In this document: one piece after another, positions 47,571-59,337 of the stretch
How positions within the stretch are numbered: position 1 is the first letter of the stretch
How the letters are laid out: every line of letters begins with the position of its first letter
Origin: Owenia fusiformis
Lineage: Eukaryota > Annelida > Polychaeta > Sabellida > Oweniidae
Assembly: GCA_903813345.2 (NCBI GenBank)
Contig: CAIIXF020000003.1
Location: 24,259,248-24,323,247 of the forward strand
Reading direction: 5' to 3'
Length of the DNA stretch: 64,000 nt
Position numbers and translations under genes: made by a program
Notes under the pieces: model-generated
What the model was told of the DNA's origin: nothing
Databases searched by the model: none
Seen by the model: only the letters and a program-made list of their open reading frames with translations

Positions 47571-48383
47571 ATCTTGCTTCTCCTAGGTGGTTACATTTTG
47601 TCATGTTAATGCCTTGTATTGAGTTATTTTTGTCATGTAAAGATGTTGGCCAAAGAAACGCTATGTTAGAGCTTGATTATAGTATTGAATTGCATTTGTC
47701 TAAAATTCATCTACACTTTTAAGCCATGGCATTGTTATGAATATTTACAGAAGATTATACATAATTGACATCTTATAAGAGAATGATTTATTCATAAATT
47801 GATGAACCTGACTCAAATAATCTATTTATCTTGATTATTTTGATTCAAATGACTTGTTTGGTCTCCCCATTATACTATAGAGAGAGATACAACAGCTCAC
47901 TTTCATTGTTTCTGAATTACATGATCTTCATGAGGAAAGCTCTATGGCTGTGACATCATACCAATATCCTCATCCAATATATCCATGATTAGTTTAGTGA
48001 TAAATTTTTCTCATTTCAGGCTGTTTCAAAAGATGAAGCTCCGTAATAGGGATTATCTTTTAGATTTGTTACCATAGATACTAATAATTTGATGGTCATT
48101 ACTGGGAAAATGGCAATTAAACTGTTAAACCCTATTTTCAATTAAGCTTATTGAAGAAGGATATAGGAGAAATATTAATGAATTGTTTTATTTTTAGCTC
48201 CTACCCTCAGTTTCATTGGAAATGTTATGTCCTTTTTATCATTCACAACTAACTTCAGTTAGTTGTAACTTTAAGGGAATCAATAGGGCCTTCACTTCAC
48301 AAATTTTGGAGAGGAGAACAGGGTGGTTCACAACTAAATAATCGATATTCACATTTTGAAAATGTACTTCAGGAGGAAGTAAC

Positions 48384-49254
48384 TAGAGGTGTAACTCGCC
48401 AGAAAAATCCAACTCGAGTTCAACTTGCCAAATATTTCCAAAACTCGAGTAAAACTCGAGTTCGTTCATTTCGTCCATTACATATTGTAAACCCGGGTAT
48501 ACAAAATTACTATAACTTCAAGCGGCAAGTTTCTCTGGTTTAGTCACATCTAAAAGGTGTTTAACACGTTGGGGCCATAAGAAAGTGTGGTATTCATTGC
48601 AGTTATCTCATATTTCAATCAAAAATGATCTGGTATAGACGTCGCCGCATACGGTAAGGACGAGAGATTGCTAGAATCTAACCAAACAATATTTTAGAAA
48701 ACCCAGAAGGGTCCCTCAAATTAATGAATGGTTTTCCTGAATTATCTTCATTATTTATACTAAAGACTGCTGGTTATCGATCTAAAGTTAAGACTTATGA
48801 TCTTAATTTAATGATAGATCATCTTTTTTATGTAAAAGTCGTGTAAACGACGTGAGAATAAGGGCACCATTTTTATTCAATTTTAGTGACTACTCTATTA
48901 TCGCCCGTTGAGTTCCTTCGACAGTCGATCTTTTTCTGATTTTTTTGGTGTAACTCGTCATTCCACGATATTTGTTGAACTTTGTGAAGCTTTGAGAGTG
49001 TTTTTTAGGTGCCGGGAGCTAAATATGGCGATCATTGGTATATTTATTCCACTAATGAAGTAATGTTGCACGATCTCTGGGACCCGAATTCATTTTACAT
49101 GCTTGTAAGATAGGCGAAACTCGCTAGTTGACTCGAGTTATAGCTAGCTTGCGAGTTGAAATAGATTGCGAGTTTCTAGAGGACAACTCGAGCCAATGTA
49201 TAGGCAGCTCTGACGAGCTGTACTCGAGTTACTGACTCGGGAGTTACACCTCTA
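48384..49254. mobile_element. 871 bp hAT non-autonomous element with 8 bp TSD
   Basis: The ends TAGAGGTGTAACTCGCCAG and CTCGGGAGTTACACCTCTA are inverted (17 of 19). The perfect direct repeat GAAGTAAC flanks them at 48376-48383 and 49255-49262. An 8 bp TSD with TAGAGGTG-type ends is diagnostic of hAT. The subterminal 120 bp on each side is crowded with ACTCGAG, CGAGTT and AACTCG words, likely transposase-binding repeats. The interior is CpG-rich and has no transposase ORF. Confidence 0.92.
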
Positions 49255-49329
49255 GAAGTAACGAGGAGAGTGTGGTCAGAACTGACACCCAGTAAGTGGG
49301 AGTCTAGGACATTCCCTCAATTACCCTAG

Positions 49330-50070
49330 TGATATAAGCTAATGACCTACTTTCTTTCTAGAATCTTCTATGGAACCACTTTATCCCTTGGGGGACAAAA
49401 GGGCCCTCAAAGAATAACTACTAGGGGTCTAATAGGGGCTAATAAGGAACAATTGTTGTCTTCAAGGGAAGCATTGGGGCCCACATCTGAAGTAGTTTGG
49501 TGGTCTTCTGGAGAACCAACAGAAACCAACCCTGGAGCCAAAAGGGCTTTTGGCACCATTAGTTTTGCCTAGGGAGCCCAAATTACCTTTTAGACAACTT
49601 GAAAGGCCTCATAGAGAACAAGTTTGATTATCTAGGGAATATAAGGGCTACCACTGTTGTCATCTAGGGTCTCCTTGTAAGTCACTAAAATATTCCAGGG
49701 GTCTCTAGAGAGAACCACTTAAACGTTTTAGGAAACCAGTATGGTCTTCTTGATAAATACCTTTGTCTTCAGATGATCACTATGTCTCTCTTGCGAGTCC
49801 TTAGGCTACCAACACCCACTAGAGAAGGACAATTTCATTCTATAGAGCCGCTACGCACCATTGCCCTTCTTGCAAAATTAATGGTCTGATATGGAACTAC
49901 TTAAGGCAACTGAGGAACTAATAGATACTCCTATAAGGGAAATTACTGGGGGCTACCATAAAAGAATGAGTCAGAAAGGTACCATTAGACAACTTCTAGG
50001 TCTACCAGGGGCCTACTTGGGCCTAATTAAGAATTGCTTGCTAATACTTAATATCCCAAATCCATGTATT
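49330..50070. repeat. Heavily decayed GC-richer minisatellite array
   Basis: About 740 bp built from variants of GTCTTCTAGGGAACCACTA and GGGGTCTAATAGGGGCT. Clear instances are near 49390, 49425, 49455, 49500, 49700 and 49750. Period is uncertain (roughly 20-40 bp). Base composition differs from the AT-rich flanks. Open stretches 49342-49572 and 49891-50091 arise inside it. It begins 70 bp after the hAT element. Confidence 0.45.
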
Positions 50071-51210
50071 CATCCATTCATGCATGGATAATAGATGGTT
50101 ATTCTTATAATCAGAAATGATGATCTGCTACTTGCAATTATTGAATAAAATGCATATCATTATATGCAAGGGTACCAAGGATAAAATAATAACAAAAATG
50201 ACATTTTTTTCATATACCTTATATTTCAGATCATGTGAGAAATCCCAAAATCATATTGTATTGAAATAACAAAGCAAAACTATGAAAAGATTTATGAGCT
50301 TTTGATATTTCTTTGCCAACATTAGTAATACTATCATTATTAAAACATTTAATAAATGAATTTCTCGAAAACTGATACTTTGATAACCTTAATGATCCTC
50401 TGCAAATACCACAACTTTAGTATTTTCAAATAAAATTCCATCAACTATTCTTTCAAAGGAAAACTAATGTTGATATGATAGATGATATTTATTAATAATC
50501 ACCCAGTAAAATTCACTTTGTGACAAAATTATTATTAATTTTTGCATGAATTTTGTTAGGATTTCATACCTTTTGTTTGGATTTCATGCCACTAAATATA
50601 TGATTTTTGCTTTGAAGTTATGTATTTGTTAGATGTTCTATTTGGTATAAGTTTACAATATTTCAAAACACAATGTGAAAATGTGGTACACAATTGAATA
50701 ACAGAATTATAGAATTGCCAATTTATTTTCTTTTTTGCATGATTTAAGAAGGATTGTTATGTGGTTTCCACCTTTATGCAAATAATTAACATCACAAGGT
50801 GCCTTACAAAATAACAAATCTAGGAGTTTTAATGCTGTCATTTATGTGGGGGTTTAATGGCAGTAATTCATAATCATGTGGAAAACGCATATAACAGATA
50901 ACAGTCCTGGCTCCTGACATGCTTCATCTGCAGTCTCACCTCTGCCTTCAGGATTAAACAAAAGCAAGTGTTTGGAGAACTTACTCCAGGTAGATTTAAT
51001 TGTCTTTGACTGCATTTGAAGCAACTTAGTAAAGTTAACTTAACAGGTTGATAGGGAATTCGGGGGCGGGGGTGAATTTCATTGTTTGGGTTTCAATAGC
51101 CTCTTGACCAGTTTGTGTCTGACAGGTGACAATATATATTTTACGCAACTGATAGGCTTGGACATAAACCTTCTTGAAATAAATTACTTACCTAGAAAGC
51201 AGTAAGGCAA
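50071..51210. other. AT-rich, CpG-poor DNA with no recognised feature
   Basis: No exon or bounded repeat was recognised. A GGGGGCGGGGG run occurs at 51062-51072. Confidence 0.4.
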
Positions 51211-51211
51211 G

Positions 51212-51366
51212 TTCCAAATTGGCAACCCCCACAGCCAAAAATAATATCAAAATTGTGCAATTGTTCACACGTCTGAGTGCTTTTGGCCATTTCTTTGGAC
51301 CAAAATTGTCAAAAGTGAACCCACCAAAAAATCAACCCCCTTTGCAAACGCTGGCTATGGGCCTGC
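51212..51366. repeat. Diverged GGCCCGTAGCC family copy
   Basis: Contains TTGGCAACCCCC, then GTCTGAGTGCTTTTGGCC, TTTGGACCAAAATTGTC and AAAGTGAACCC, ending CGCTGGCTATGGGCCTG. It matches the body order of 35169-35345. The left terminus is lost. Confidence 0.55.
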
Positions 51367-51923
51367 TATTTGTTTGTCAGAACATGTAAGAGAATAGTGA
51401 CACTAAGTAGCCTTAGCTTTAGAGAAGTTTCAATTATTGGGAATAACATATTTTCTATCATAATTGACATATTACTATTACCATCCTATATGGCTATTAT
51501 TTCAATTGATGGGATTGGTAACCAGTGGTTGCTAGATGGTATTGTTATGGATCAATGTTCATGCTTCTTTATTCCCCCTTTAAATTGAGTACATACATGA
51601 CAATAGAAAACAAAAGTTTAAACATGTAAACTCTTTATACAGGAATAAGAAAAAATAAAGATGTGAAACTATAAAATTGTTGTACGACATTGTTATTATT
51701 ATACTGTATGTTTACACACCATAAGCCAAAAAAACATGAGCAAATAGGCTACTTATCTTACATATTTATTGATCGCAAATCATAACACACCCTGTACGCA
51801 CCTATGTTTTCCATCTTACAAACAAGAATGAGGATATGTTTTATGTTAATTTTATATTGGCATCTATAATAAAATGCATTTTGATCCTATAGTCAGAAAA
51901 ATACTTGATATATGTAAACATTT

Positions 51924-52672
51924 CCTAGTGGCATCTAAAAGAACACATGAACAATAATCAATAATCAGGCAAATTGTTAATATTTTATATTTAAATTTCG
52001 TAGTTGCATCTTTAAGAATACATGAACAATAATCAGTAAATTGTTAATATTTTATATTTTAATTTCCTAGTGCCATCTTTAGGAACAAGTGAATGACAAC
52101 CAGGCAAATTGTTAATATTTTCTATTTGCATTTGCTAGTGGCATCTTTAAGAATACATGAACTATAATCAGTAAATTGTTAATATTTTCTATTTAAATTT
52201 CCTAGTGCCATCTTTAGGAACACATGAACAATAATCAGGCACATTGTTAATATTTTCTATGCGTTTGCTAGTGGCATCTTTAATTATACATGAACTATAA
52301 TCAGTAAATTGTTAATATTTTCTATTTAAATTTCCTAGTGCCATCTTTAGGAACACATGAACAATAATCAGGCACATTGTTAATACTTTCTATGCATTTG
52401 CTAGTGGCATCTTTAAGAATACATGAACTATAATCAGTAAATTGTTAATATTTTCTATTTAAATTTCCTAGTGCCACCTTTAGGAACACATGAACAATAA
52501 TCAGGCACATTGTTAATACTTTCTATGCATTTGCTAGTGGCATCTTTAAGAATACTTGAAATATAATCAGTAAATTGTTAATATTTTCTATTTAAATTTC
52601 CTAGTGTCATCTTTAGGAACACATGAACAGGCACATTGTTATATTTCCTATGAATTTGCTAGTGGCATCTTT
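51924..52672. repeat. 67 bp satellite with alternating A and B monomers
   Basis: About eleven monomers start CTAGTG(G/C)CATCTTTA. From 52135 onward, starts fall at 52135, 52202, 52268, 52335, 52401, 52468, 52534 and 52601, i.e. 66-67 bp apart. Two types alternate: A (GTGGCATCTTTAAGAATACA, then ATCAGTAAATTG) and B (GTGCCATCTTTAGGAACACA, then ATCAGGCACATTG). The true period is thus a dimer of 133 bp. The outer units (51924-52067 and 52601-52659) have irregular lengths and more differences, as expected at array edges. Confidence 0.93.
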
Positions 52673-53499
52673 TACACGTTAGCTTGATTATTCTATTTTT
52701 GTATTGGTAATTCCTGAGATTAACAATTGTATATTCATTAGCAGTTATCCATGTATTGGTTATTCTATAGACAACATGAAACCATCCATAAATGTTTATA
52801 AATGAACCAAGATTTAGTTTTAACTAATTAATCTTTTATTTTCAGGTAAGAATGTTTTCTCATTTATATTGATGTTCCATGGAGCAATTTTAAGGTTAGT
52901 ACTCTAAAATAATTAAGTATTCTAAACTTGCACAAGGAGCAATTATTTATAGAACACAAATGCAACGTACTACCTTTTTCTGCCTATTTGGTATCTACCA
53001 GTATATGGTCTATTTCATGAATAATTAAAAGTAATTATATGTATTCAGTACCTACTGATGTTCTAGGTATATATAACGTATGTGTTGGAATATATCGTGT
53101 ATCTAGGGAGCAGGATGGATGTTTTCTGTATCCATCTTGTTATCTCAAGGTCCGTGTCATCCATCCCAGTTCTGCTGCAAAATATTTTTATCGCACTTTA
53201 AAAAAGTGCTATATTGTCATGTTGTTAAAAATGGATTTACATGTTTTTATTTTTAAACTAATTTTTAAAGTTTAAAAAAGAAATATTTCAATTCATATTG
53301 AAATATTTTTTAATTTTATTGGTTTCAGATACGGGGTTTAACCATTGGGAAATATGTGTATCTCCCTTCATCCCCAATTTACCTTTTGGTCAGCCCTGTA
53401 TCTAAAACCTCTAAGTACTTAACCCTTGTGTATTTCTTTTGAGGATTTTTGCTGTAGCTATAAGGCACTCTATAGCTACAGTACAAAATCTACAAGGTC

Positions 53500-53586
53500 G
53501 GTCTGTCATCCACCCGTCCATCCGCCCGTCCATCTGTACGTCTGTCTGTCCGTACATCTGCCTGCCCATCCGTACGTCTGTCCGGG
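53500..53586. repeat. Degenerate CCGT/CTGT tetramer tract
   Basis: A run of CCGTCCATCTGTACGTCTGT-like words, pyrimidine-rich, directly preceding the GGCAATAATTCAAATACTG start of the dispersed family. The tetramer tract appears to be part of that family's 5' side. Confidence 0.7.
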
Positions 53587-54320
53587 CAATAATTCAAATA
53601 CTGTTGGTCGGATTTTGTTAATATTTCGTACACATGTGCCCTTTCAGGGTAGAATCAGATTTTCAAAATGGGGGCCATTTTAGTGCTGATTTACAGTAAT
53701 TTAGGTACAATGTACAACTGTAATAGCGATATGTTTTAAATTTTAAAAAAGTTATATAGGACATAATAAAGCTAGAAATATAGATTTTTAAAAAATTCAT
53801 GGGAATCATCTTGAAAAATGGTGGCCTTTACACGCTGTTTTACAATTTTTGCTGTAACTTGAAAAGTAGTGAAGCGATTTTGTTCATGTGAATACTATTT
53901 TATGACACTTTGGCTAGAAGGTTGCCGTTTGTCATTTTTATGTGTGTTATTTTACGTTTTTTATTAAAACTCAAAAAGTAATAGAGTGATTTTTTTTAAA
54001 TTTGATATGTGAATACTCATACGCATGGCACACTGTCTTATGACACGTTGGCTAGTAGGCAAACATTTTGAAAAATGGCCACCATTTACATGTGCGTATG
54101 TGTGATTTTGTTGAAATTTTATATGTGCCTACTTAGAGAGATATTACACTTTCTTATGACGATATGGCTAATGAGGATTATTTTGAAAATGGTAGCCATT
54201 TTTATGTGTGTTATTTTATGATTTTTACTATAACTTAAAAAGTAGTAAGAGGATTTTGTAAAAATGACTACCATGGCTGTTCACTGGGATTTGCTATGCT
54301 TTGATGTTTCTTTTATCGAG
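53587..54320. repeat. Tandem array of about 130-150 bp units (ATGGCCACCATTT family)
   Basis: About four diverged units, each with AATGG(T/C)GGCC(A)TTT, TTTTTACTATAACTTAAAAAG, AGTGATTTTGTT, ATGTGAATACT and CTTATGACA(C)GTTGGCTAGTAGG. It ends with ACCATGGCTGTTCACTGGG, the same word that closes the 9.35-9.48 kb copy. This is the longest copy of the family in the window. Confidence 0.65.
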
Positions 54321-55393
54321 TTATTATATTGCAATCATCCAAAGTTTCAAAAACTTCACACGATGGAATAATCCAATACATCATTTTATTATCTACAACA
54401 CCAGGGAACATTTACAGAATATCCTTTTACTATTCTGTTATTTAAAACCTCTGATCATGTTTTATTTATTTTGATTAGACTGTTTTTAGTACTTAAGCAT
54501 ATAAGTAAGGATATAGGTGTAAATGATATCTTTTTATTTATTCCACTTTCTTTTCTGGAAGCAACACAAATTCCTGGTTTTTGAACTCGAAGTATAGTGA
54601 GATACTTGATATAAATTTGTTATTTATTTTGATTAGGATTTCATGTATTTTGTTTCCTTTCTAGCAAGATTTGTTATTTCATTCTATCAGTTCTTATCAG
54701 TTGCCAAAGACCTCAAGTTTTGTATTTCCCAAACTCTACCACCTTCTCTGAAAAACCAATGACTCAGTGGGTGGTTTGATTCAGAAAATCAGAAACTGTG
54801 TTATCAGATTCTGGTTCATTTGATGTATGGATAGGAGATAGGTAGGTCAAGGTTTCACCACTGTATAGATCTCTGAAAGTATTGCGCTAGGAAGCGACCT
54901 GGGTAACTCTTTTGACTGCAATATGATTGAAATAAATGTATAATGAACCGAAAATCTGAAAGTATTGAATTTTTTTATCTGAATATATAATGGTTGACTC
55001 AGATATAAATGTTGAGAAAATGATTCATTTATATGGTCTAGGAAAATATGAACAACAAAAATACTTTTCCAAGTAATTGATGATCTCAAATTTGAAACAA
55101 GTAATGTGTGTGGTTTGATAGTAGTGATAAACAGTCACAAACATCAAATTAATTGGAATTGATATTGTGATTTTTGAATTGAACCATTGATCTTGACACT
55201 TGATTGAGTCATCTAGCATTGTTCTCCTAATACATACAGCTGAAATATCATCAAAAACCATCGGAATTTACGCAGTTATATATTCCTCACTTTAATGATG
55301 AACACATACAGGATGATTAGGCCCATCCAAAACAGGAACACTTTCTTTAATAACTGTGCAATCATCAACATTTTAAGGTCACCTTGTACTTTG
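54321..55393. other. AT-rich DNA with no recognised gene
   Basis: The minus-strand open stretches 54847-55089 and 55025-55261 are not supported by splice or start context. Confidence 0.35.
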
Positions 55394-55650
55394 TGAATAT
55401 CCTGTGCATTCATCTATCTGTTCTTTGGCAGATATACCTCTAACATGGCTGAAATTATACAATTTGAATATAATAGATTAAGACGCATGTTAATGTGCTC
55501 TTATCAGGCTTTTCTGTACCTAATGAATATCCTGTGCAGTCATCTATCTGTGATTTTTTGGCCATATACCTTAACATGGCTTCTATCACACAATATTGAT
55601 GCAAGGAAATTTAGTGGCTTGTTAATGGGCACTTATCAGGCTCCTTAGGG
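55394..55650. repeat. 130 bp tandem duplication
   Basis: Units 55394-55523 and 55524-55650 share TGAATATCCTGTGCA, TCATCTATCTGT, TAACATGGCT and CTTATCAGGCT at the same offsets, with moderate divergence between. Confidence 0.85.
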
Positions 55651-56295
55651 AAAGTAATTTCTTAAAACAATGAAGATTGATTTTCAACATCCCTTACATG
55701 CAGAGACAAATTACTTGTATTTTTTCTCCTTTATTAAGATAAGAGAGAAAATAGTCTGGAGATGAATTTCCAGATTATCACTGGATTGCATTTTATTTGG
55801 AATTTTGATAATACATCAATGTAATTGATTATATTAAGGGAAAGGGGGATAAAGGTTCATTACATTCGTTGGGATAATTTTTCTTTTGATGCTACCCTTA
55901 ATTTGAGAATAATCTTCAATTATATTTCTGGGAGAAGGGAAGGACTTTTTGGGAAACTATTGATCTTCGACCTTAATAATCATTTCCATGATAATACCCA
56001 ACCTCCCATCGGTGACAGAATCACTAAATCTCTGTCATTGAAGTGGGATTACCTTCCTATTTGAAGTTAATCCAATTGTGGTCAGTCATGCAATGCAATT
56101 AAATTCAAGTTATAAATAAACTAAAATGTTCCTGAATTGAAGTTGTTCAAATATTTGTAGGTTGAATATTTTTGGAGCTGCAATATAGGAGTCACCTTGA
56201 ATATAGGATTTTGTATCCAATATGTTAGTTGTAGTTAGCAATGGTGTCGACTTCCCAAAAAACTATGCAAATGAGACACTCAACAGGCTCACACA

Positions 56296-56799
56296 GGAAT
56301 AGCCTGACAACGGTAAAGTCAGATACAGTTTTCACAAATGGCGGACATAACCATCGCTTCCAATTCTTTAATAACTTGGTCCTCATTTCATGGGATTTTA
56401 TCGTCGCTAATCATGTGCATGTATTAAGCTCTTGTGATGATGTATCATATGAAATCCTAATTTCGATCAAAGTGGGTCTTGAATCGCCACAATATAGCAT
56501 CTTCGATTTAGTCAATGACAATGGAATCTGAATTTGAAATAATTTACAAAGACAACGACATAATACAGTGTCCATTGTCCCATATCTCATTTTGATCGAT
56601 TTAATTAAAGACTTTATTTCGATGGTAGAACATAATTAACTGTACAATGAGTATAAAGACACTTTGATTTGTTGTTGTTCAAAGGAATTTAGTCTAGGTG
56701 CTTTATTAAACATACAGTTCATGAAAATCTAATTGGAGTGACGGTTATGTCCGCCATTTGTGACAACAGTATCTGACTTTACCGTTGTCAGGCTATTCC
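56296..56799. mobile_element. 504 bp element with 57 bp near-perfect TIRs
   Basis: Arms 56296-56352 and 56743-56799 match at 55 of 57 positions, beginning GGAATAGCCTGACAACGG and ending with GGCGGACATAACC. CpG-rich arms and high identity point to recent insertion. The 96-codon open stretch 56241-56531 starts outside the left arm and crosses it, so it is probably not a native gene. No TSD is obvious directly outside the arms, and the end sequence fits no superfamily I can name. Confidence 0.85.
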
Positions 56800-56944
56800 G
56801 AAATATAAACTGAATATTCTCATAAATGATGATTCTAAAACAATAAACAAATTAATATTTTGTCCATGTTTATTTAGGTTTCAAATTTCAACATTGTGTT
56901 GCTCGCTCTAGTTGATCAAAGAATTCTGATTCAAAGAGAATTTG

Positions 56945-57065
56945 TAAGCTCAAGTGCAAAAGGGAAAGGACCGGAAATGGTTACAGAGCACACAGCAAGA
57001 AGATGAATTGTTTAGTACACACCAGTCATAAGGAAGCAAACCCATAAACAAAAAATACTGACTAT
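56945..57065 (+). mobile_element. SINE-like body copy
   Basis: Contains CTCAAGTGCAAAAGGGAAAG, GGACCGGAAATGGTTAC and ACCAGTCATAAGGAAGCAAA, in the order seen at 61262-61355. Confidence 0.55.
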
Positions 57066-57450
57066 TATATAACAATAATATCATTTCAGCAGGCAAAATA
57101 GTGAAATCTTGGTCCAATTTTTGAATACTACACCTGTACTACTATGGCCCACCACTCATGCTCAAGTAAATTTTGTAAAATATAACCCTCTAAACTATTA
57201 CTAAACAAGGTGGTGATAATGTGTTTCCATTGAGCAGCCATTTTTATTGTCTGTCAGCCTTGTTGCATCACTATGCTCACTCTTAATTTATAGCTGTTCT
57301 TTGCAGAGACAGGAACCACAGGATGGAAACTTCTGTTGAGAGTGATTGATAGAGTTTGGAACTGGTTAAGAGATTTAAAAGCATTTCCAATGATGCTCCA
57401 TCTGGGATGCATAGTTACTTTGTAATCTATTAAAAGCATATACTACAATA

Positions 57451-58020
57451 CAGTAAAACCTGTCCAATTAAACACCTTTCTGTTAGGAATAACTGTCGAC
57501 ATTGTACAGTACATCATTGTACAAAAGTTTATTTTTTCCATTGCATCTTAACGGACTCTTTTAGTAAGGAACACCTGTCAACTGGGAACAGGGTACACTG
57601 TTTTAAGTCAATTTTTGAAAATTTCCACCAACTTTTAATTAATCTATTTGTTATTAATTTCCTTGACATGACTGGAAATCTTTTGAAAAAGCTAATTGAT
57701 TACATCTGACTATTTGAGCTCATCTAGAGGCTGACACAACCATTTTCGGAGATAACAGAAATGTACTTGGGAGCCAAACATTGAACTAATTTTTTTTGAA
57801 TTTTAAAGATCAAAACTTCCAGATCATATATACTATAAAAAAAATTAGGTTGACAACATTTGAATATCAGTTCAACATCTCTGAATTCATTTTAAATTAA
57901 TAAATGCTTATTCATCAATTTTGGTTGATTAAAGCTCAAAACCTCTCTGCAAGGATCACCTATCTACAAGGAACAGGTTTAGCCAATCCAAAGAGCATTC
58001 CTTGCTCGCATGTTTAAATG
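57451..58020. mobile_element. Decayed pogo/Tigger-like element, left end only
   Basis: TA (57449-57450) precedes CAGTAAAACCTGTCCAATTA, which resembles the CAGTAAAACCTCT-type ends of the pogo/Tigger group of Tc1/mariner. AAGGAACACCTGTC and AAGGATCACCTATC words recur at 57568-57582 and 57951-57966, like reiterated subterminal sequence. No right end was found and no transposase reading frame is visible. Confidence 0.4.
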
Positions 58021-58206
58021 CATACACTGCAATCATGTGAAAAGGTAAGTATCAATAGCTTATTGTAAGTAATGTCTTTTCAAATGGGTACTGCAAGACA
58101 AATATAGCTTAAGCCTGAGATTGTTTCCTTATCACTGGTTGTCATCTTTTTAATACTTTTTATTAGTTGTTACCTCAATGGCACTTACATATCAATATAA
58201 TATTAC

Positions 58207-58320
58207 TAGAGGTGTCACGGATACCCGATTTTGTTCAGATCTGCAGAATTATGCCCTCGGAGCGGAAAAAGAACACAAACTGAGAATTTAAGTTCAGGAC
58301 TTTTTATCCTTTCACAACTC
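58207..58320 (+). mobile_element. Solo hAT-type left end TAGAGGTGTCACGG
   Basis: TAGAGGTGTCACGGATACCC shares its first nine bases with the 48.4 kb hAT element. No complementary right end occurs before 59.5 kb; a further TTAGGGGTGTAA at 59469-59480 is another left-type word. Treated as a truncated hAT fragment; the right limit shown is arbitrary. Confidence 0.3.
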
Positions 58321-58635
58321 TTGGCCCTTAAATCACCTCAAACAGCATTTTTCTTTCAATATTTTGCACCAAAAGAGGTTCATTCTTTTCACTTCTTCTC
58401 ATTTTTTTTTGTTCCATGACATCTCTAAATATTACGTCTAAAAGGGATCAAATAAGGGGGATAGTTTGCCATGATGCCAATGTGTCCTAGAATTGATAAT
58501 TGATTATAAGCCTTTTGATAGTCTTGACATTAGGTCAGCTCACATTTCGATATCTGAACACTGAAATATTCTATTTTTGTCAGCAGACCTCTCCGTAAAT
58601 CAGAAAGTTCATTGTAATTTACAACCAATCATTAA

Positions 58636-59333
58636 CCTTTAGCAGACCACCGGCGACCGCGTCCGCCCATTCAAAATTACCGCCAGAATCCACCGGCGGA
58701 TCCGGACGACACAAATCTAACTTTTGAAAACTTTACTTTTTCCCGCCGTTCTTATGATCCAATTAGATTGCCCGATTTATTCAGTCCTTAGTAGGTGACT
58801 TCCTGTTGACCTAGAAATGGCGATGTTTCGAAAAATATTTCTCAATTCAACAATTTAAACAGTGTTTAAGTCGTTTTTAGTGAACAAATCGTACAAAATG
58901 ACGGCCAAATACGATCACAACGAAAATGTGGAGGAAATGGATTGCGATTTCGAGCTCTTTAGGCTCTTGGAAGCCGATAATGGTCATCGAAAATAGAAAC
59001 TAGAATATTTTCTGAACTGAAAAGAAGAACATTCGATCGCTGCAAATTCAGTTTTGGATTCTGACCAGACGTTGAATCTCCCGAGGGGCGAAACGGCGGA
59101 TTCTGGAGGAGTATTCATGGTATATTTATGCCCAGTCGTGTTTATGTACGAAAAAAATTCATGAGAACATTTTTCTCATAAGCCACGCTAGTGTATCTTC
59201 CCTTTGTGAAAATTTTATCCAGATTCATTCAGTAGTTATTGAGATATTAATTATTTAGTCCAGGCATATCATTTTTGAAAAATAAGTCAGATGCGTGGGA
59301 TATATTTGCTGAAATAAGTCAGAGTGCAGAAGG
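58636..59333 (+). mobile_element. piggyBac-like 698 bp element flanked by TTAA
   Basis: TTAA at 58632-58635 and 59334-59337 flanks ends CCTTTAGCAGACC (left) and GTGCAGAAGG (right; complement CCTTCTGCAC). The ends match at 7 of the first 9 positions. TTAA targets and CCTTT/CCYT-type ends mark piggyBac. The left 80 bp contains CACCGGCG and GCCGG repeats. A short reading frame at 58898-58996 looks like a transposase start. CpG content is high compared with flanks. Overall an internally deleted copy. Confidence 0.7.
58898..58996 (+). pseudogene. Transposase N-terminal remnant in the piggyBac-like element
   Basis: A 32-codon frame starts at ATG 58898 with MTAKYDHNENVEEMDCDF and ends at TAG 58994. 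The acidic, leucine-containing start resembles the acidic N-termini common in piggyBac transposases, and its position just inside the left end is right for a transposase start. Farther on, 59053-59120 reads DSDQTLNLPRGETADSGGVF in another frame. The DDD catalytic core is absent, so the element cannot move itself. Confidence 0.4.
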
Positions 59334-59337
59334 TTAA

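Noticed and set aside
47426-47722. 98-codon plus-strand ORF
   Set aside because: It is read across the decayed AGGTCA tandem repeat, whose unit is often a multiple of three; low protein complexity.
53040-53160. Possible plus-strand exon with TATTCAG acceptor and CTCAAG|GTCCGT donor
   Set aside because: The acceptor is fair and the encoded stretch is protein-like, but the donor is weak (GTCCGT), the exon is short and no neighbouring exon is seen.
56241-56531. 96-codon ORF at the 56.3 kb element
   Set aside because: It begins outside the left arm and crosses it, so if the element is an insertion the ORF is a chance fusion.
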